Positions 61,106 to 64,000 of a DNA stretch of 64,000 nt are shown here, piece after piece. Location of the stretch: positions 124,001 through 188,000 of the forward strand of contig NZ_LWHJ01000027.1 of the NCBI RefSeq assembly GCF_001652725.1. The letters are read 5' to 3'. Origin of the DNA: Pedobacter psychrophilus. GTDB lineage: Bacteria > Bacteroidota > Bacteroidia > Sphingobacteriales > Sphingobacteriaceae. Under the pieces are notes generated by a model that made no database searches, was not told the origin of the DNA, and saw only the letters and a list, made by a program, of their open reading frames with translations. The translations under genes and the position numbers were made by a program. The number at the start of each line of letters is the position of its first letter. Within the stretch, counting starts at the first letter, position 1.

Positions 61106-61704
61106 AATATCAGGATATCCCTAGCCATAAAAATGTTTTCATATTTGAATTAGATGATGTTTTAATTCCTCAAAAAGATTATGATTTACAGGTTTATTAT
61201 CTATTCGCAAATTTCATAGAGTATTTAGAGACCTTTCCACCAGCTCAAGAAATGTTAGCCTTTATGGCAAAACGTTATGAAGTTCATGGGCAATATATGA
61301 TGTTTGATGAAACAGCTAAAGTTTTTGGCTTAGCATCAAAATATAAAGAAAACCTCAGTTTATTATTTACCAATGCAAAACTTACGCTTAAACTTTTATT
61401 GTATAAAGAAGCATTAGAATTATTGCAGGAACTTACCATCAACAGAAAACATATTTATTTGTTAACCAGCGGAAACCCACAGCAACAGTTAAATAAAATT
61501 ACCCAAACAGAATGGCATGGTTTAGATAAATACCTAAAAGTTTATTTTGCTGATGAATTTGAACCTAAACCATTTATAAGCTCTTTAGAATATTTAATTG
61601 AAGAAAATAATTTAAAGAAGGATGAGATAATGATTATTTCTAATCATATAGAAGATGAGCAGCTAGCAAAAGTTGCTAAAATTGATTTTATGAAATTCAT
61701 TTAA
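61099..61704 (+). CDS. HAD-like protein with altered catalytic motif
   Basis: 201 residues with HAD architecture. Motif I, normally hhDxDxT, reads VFIFELDDVLIP: the nucleophilic Asp is Glu (E17), although the second Asp (D19) is kept. Motif II is in YLLTSGNPQQQL, motif III has the Lys of EFEPKPF, and motif IV (IISNHIEDEQLA) lacks the usual GDS/DD text. So hydrolysis by the classic mechanism is unlikely, and the protein may be a pseudo-enzyme or have another role. It overlaps the preceding unknown gene by 7 bases, which suggests the two act together. Confidence 0.78.
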   Translation: MLKYQDIPSHKNVFIFELDDVLIPQKDYDLQVYYLFANFIEYLETFPPAQEMLAFMAKRYEVHGQYMMFDETAKVFGLASKYKENLSLLFTNAKLTLKLLLYKEALELLQELTINRKHIYLLTSGNPQQQLNKITQTEWHGLDKYLKVYFADEFEPKPFISSLEYLIEENNLKKDEIMIISNHIEDEQLAKVAKIDFMKFI

Positions 61705-61768
61705 GGTGCAATTTTCAGCAAAACTTTTTTTTATATTTATTCGTTCTTAACTAAAAAAAATTGAACCT

Positions 61769-63358
61769 ATGAATAAAATAGTTAAATTATCCTTTGTATT
61801 ATTCTCTTTTATTCTTTTAGGCACTTCTTGTAAAAAGGATAAGGTTATAAATCCGGATACAAACTCTCAACCTACAGCATCGGGTACCAGAGATGAGCTT
61901 TCTAAAGATTCACTTTTTTTGTATGCACAACAAGTTTATTTGTGGAATGATGCTTTGCCTAGCTATGACGTTTTTAATCCTAGAAGCTATTCTTTAAAAA
62001 GTAGTATTTTGGGAAATTTGAACGATGAGCTTTATGCTATTACTCAGTTAAAAATTAATCCTACTACTGGAAAACCTTATGAATATATAGCTGATGCAAA
62101 TGGTGTACAGATTAAGAAACCAAAATATTCTTATATAGAGGATTTAGTGGCAAGTGGTAAAATAACTTTTTTAAATGATTTAAAAGGGTCAGTGGGATTA
62201 GATGGAAAAGGTGAAGATTTCGGTTTTGGAGGTTTAGCTGCTGTTGGAAATTCTAGAAATGATTATAAAGTTTATCTAAGATATGTTTCTCCAAGTTCAT
62301 CTTTGGCAAGCTTTAGAATCGGAAGAGGATCTTACATCAATAAAATTAATGGCAGAACCTTTGGGACTGATTTTGACAATGAGGTTGATTTTATTAACAA
62401 TAGTATTTTTGATGATAATGCACAAACTATTGCGGTTGGTGGTAAAAGAGCAGATGGAACCTCTTTTGACGTAACTGTAAACAAAACTAAATACACCAGT
62501 AGCCCAATTTACAAGGACACTATTTTAACCGTTGGCACTAAAAAAGTTGGATATTTATCTTACGCCAGATTTTCTAGTTCTGATAATTCTCAAGCTGTTT
62601 TAAACACTGCGTTTTCAAAATTTGCAGCTCAAGGCATAGAAAATTTGATAATAGATTTAAGATATAACGGGGGCGGTTTTGTCAGTACAGCACAACAAAT
62701 GATTAATCTTATTGCACCAAATAGTATAAATGGAAAAACAATGTTTTCATTAACCTACAACACTACTATGCAACAAGGTAAAGCTACAATTCTTAAAAAT
62801 CAACCTAACAGAGATCAGGCCGGTAATATTACATCAGGTACGCAATTTCAAGATGACTATTCCTTAGCTGGAAATACCGTTAAGATTGAAAAATCCGGAT
62901 CATTAAATAATGTAAGTAAGGTAATATTTATCACAACTGGCAGCACAGCTTCTGCAAGTGAGTTAGTGATCAATAGTTTAAAACCTTACCTAGATGTGAA
63001 GACAGTTGGAGCTACCTCTTATGGAAAACCGGTTGGTTTTTTCCCAATAAGAATAGCAAAATTTGATGTTTATATGTCTTCTTTTTTCAGCACAAACTCT
63101 GCTGGACAAGGCAATTATTTTGCTGGCTTCACACCTGATTCCCCAAAAACAGATGATGTTTCAAAAGATTTTGGTGACGTTAGCGAATTAAATTTAGCAT
63201 CAGCTTTGGCTTATATAAATACAGGTGTTTTTACAAACTCTGCTAATAATACCATTACTGTAAATTCTGTGAAGACTCAAGCAAGTCAATTAATGATAAA
63301 AAGCATCGGTCAACCTAATTCATTTACAGGAATGATTGATGATTTGCATAAAAAATAG
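61769..63358 (+). CDS. S41-family peptidase (C-terminal processing), lipoprotein
   Basis: 529 residues. Signal with lipobox LGTSC (Cys about 21), followed by KKDK. The domain order is an N-terminal helical region, a PDZ-like part (SSSLASFRIGRGSYINKING), then the S41 catalytic domain with LIIDLRYNGGGFV, the Ser in TTGSTASASELVINSL and the Lys in GATSYGKPVGFFP. It is a Ser-Lys protease in the periplasm. Bacteroidota carry several such lipoproteins; the substrate is unknown. It stands alone. Confidence 0.9.
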   Translation: MNKIVKLSFVLFSFILLGTSCKKDKVINPDTNSQPTASGTRDELSKDSLFLYAQQVYLWNDALPSYDVFNPRSYSLKSSILGNLNDELYAITQLKINPTTGKPYEYIADANGVQIKKPKYSYIEDLVASGKITFLNDLKGSVGLDGKGEDFGFGGLAAVGNSRNDYKVYLRYVSPSSSLASFRIGRGSYINKINGRTFGTDFDNEVDFINNSIFDDNAQTIAVGGKRADGTSFDVTVNKTKYTSSPIYKDTILTVGTKKVGYLSYARFSSSDNSQAVLNTAFSKFAAQGIENLIIDLRYNGGGFVSTAQQMINLIAPNSINGKTMFSLTYNTTMQQGKATILKNQPNRDQAGNITSGTQFQDDYSLAGNTVKIEKSGSLNNVSKVIFITTGSTASASELVINSLKPYLDVKTVGATSYGKPVGFFPIRIAKFDVYMSSFFSTNSAGQGNYFAGFTPDSPKTDDVSKDFGDVSELNLASALAYINTGVFTNSANNTITVNSVKTQASQLMIKSIGQPNSFTGMIDDLHKK

Positions 63359-63378
63359 TGTAAACATTATTGTTATTA

Positions 63379-63478
63379 GGGCGCTTTTACACGCTTTTCA
63401 CTATATCTTTTATTGCTATTTGCTAAATGGCTATAGCAATAAAAGGATGCCGTTTCAATCGTTAGCGCAAATAAGGGT
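63379..63478 (+). repeat. Dispersed structured intergenic element, copy E
   Basis: GGGCGCTTTTACACGCTT, core CACTATATC, hairpin CTTTTATTGCTAT/ATAGCAATAAAAG (perfect 13 bp) around TTGCTAAATGGCT, then GGATGCCGTTTC and AATCGTTAGCGC. It lies between convergent genes. Confidence 0.88.
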
Positions 63479-63499
63479 TCATTTCAATTAAAGGTATTG

Positions 63500-64000
63500 C
63501 TAATAAATCCCTTTTGGGATAGCATTTATCAGTTTTTGAGTGTAAGCTTTTTTAGGATGATGATAAATATCTTCTGGATAACCAATTTCTTCAATTTGTC
63601 CATTATTCATTACCATCATTCTATCAGAAACATGCTTTACAACTGCCATATCATGAGAAATGAAAATATAGGTTAGCTTAAATTCTTGTTGTAAATCTTT
63701 TAAAAGATTGATGACTTGAGCTTGAACAGAAACATCTAATGCAGAAACACATTCATCGCAAATAATTAGTTTAGGTTTTAATGCCAATGCTCTTGCAATT
63801 ACAATTCTTTGTCGTTGCCCGCCAGAAAACTCATGAGGATAACGGTTAAATTGCTGGGCTGTTAATCCAACTTTTTCCATCAAATTAATAATGTAGTCTT
63901 TCCTCTCTTGATAATTAGTTAAGATTTTGTGAACTACTAAAGGCTCAATTAAAGCTTCTCCAATTGTTTTTACTGGATTAAGCGAAGAATATGGATCCTG
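63500..64000 (-). CDS. Oligopeptide/dipeptide ABC transporter ATPase, 5' partial
   Basis: The frame runs off the window end at 64000 and reads QDPYSSLNPVKTIGEALIEP upstream of position 63883, so the short internal Met is not the start. Q-loop QDPYSSLNP, signature HEFSGGQRQRIVIARALAL, Walker B LIICDECVSALD and switch His in FISHDMAVVKHV are present; the C-terminal EIGYPEDIYHHPKKAYTQKLINAIP is the OppD/OppF/DppF tail. It would power uptake of oligopeptides or a related cargo. The Walker A part lies outside the window. Confidence 0.88.
   Translation of the reverse strand, partial: QDPYSSLNPVKTIGEALIEPLVVHKILTNYQERKDYIINLMEKVGLTAQQFNRYPHEFSGGQRQRIVIARALALKPKLIICDECVSALDVSVQAQVINLLKDLQQEFKLTYIFISHDMAVVKHVSDRMMVMNNGQIEEIGYPEDIYHHPKKAYTQKLINAIPKGIY

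Noticed and set aside
4535-63478. The repeated GGGCG...TAACGC elements as a CRISPR array
   Set aside because: Copies are far apart, not spaced by unique spacers, differ in internal hairpins, and no cas genes occur.
63500-63883. The oligopeptide ABC ATPase as a truncated pseudogene starting at Met 63883
   Set aside because: The frame stays open upstream to the window edge and includes the Q-loop QDPYSSLNP, so the gene is cut by the window, not broken.

Overview
The window is AT-rich (about one third G+C by eye) chromosomal DNA from a member of the Bacteroidota, most likely a Pedobacter-like Sphingobacteriaceae. This rests on the tmRNA tag GENNYALAA, promoters with the Bacteroidota -7 element TAnnTTTG (twice with a TTG exactly 19 bp upstream), many small lipoproteins, a PorV/PorQ-type outer-membrane protein and a Bacteroidota-type PurM. 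The genus is inferred from family resemblance only. Almost all of the window is core genome. I see no prophage, CRISPR array, integron, rRNA operon or IS transposase.

Layout. 1-2071: end of a cell-envelope glycan cluster (GT87-like C-terminus, GT2 polyprenyl-phosphate glycosyltransferase, DUF3473-type deacetylase). 2226-7343: citrate synthase, a frameshifted small gene, a TruC-like pseudouridine synthase, PurM and an aminotransferase. 7430-7823: tmRNA. 7946-14335: lipoproteins, a GH20 hexosaminidase with PA14 domain and an LTA-synthase-like sulfatase. 14402-20092: a minus-strand operon of a PorV/PorQ-like protein, a helix-hairpin-helix barrel protein, ComEC and an enoyl-CoA hydratase. 20171-28275: phosphoesterase, lipid kinase, MerR, M23 peptidase, glycine-zipper lipoprotein, a frameshifted sterol desaturase, a TamA-like Omp85 protein and a SPOUT methyltransferase. 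28326-32465: tRNA-Cys, a 56-residue basic protein, Ppx, ParDE and a Nat-type ABC exporter. 32888-40223: DEAD-box helicase, SRP RNA, transaldolase, deacetylase, TolC plus adaptor, GpsA. 40390-48854: the complete histidine operon. 49003-54697: AccD, FbaA and SMC. 55269-56935: an ECF sigma factor with a membrane-tethered trypsin-like partner. 57003-64000: alcohol dehydrogenase, sirtuin, RpiA, a LolD-type ATPase, a degenerate HAD protein, an S41 protease and a truncated oligopeptide ABC ATPase.

The most interesting region is the histidine operon (hisG-D-C-B-H-A-F-antitoxin-toxin-hisIE, minus strand). It starts with a Bacteroidota promoter and a 20-codon leader peptide with six His codons in seven, so it looks attenuator-controlled. 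It carries two passengers: a DUF559 endonuclease-fold ORF flanked by inverted C-rich repeats, which has replaced the hisF start codon and is fused in frame to HisF, and a RelE/ParE-type toxin-antitoxin pair translationally coupled to hisIE. Several spacers of the operon consist of low-complexity repeats of 7-9 bp.

A second layer is dispersed repeats: five copies of an 80-100 bp structured intergenic element (plus one diverged inverted relative) whose central hairpin arms differ in sequence but stay complementary, and arrays of degenerate heptamers, one of which has inserted exactly nine units (63 bp, 21 codons) into a polysaccharide deacetylase without breaking the frame.
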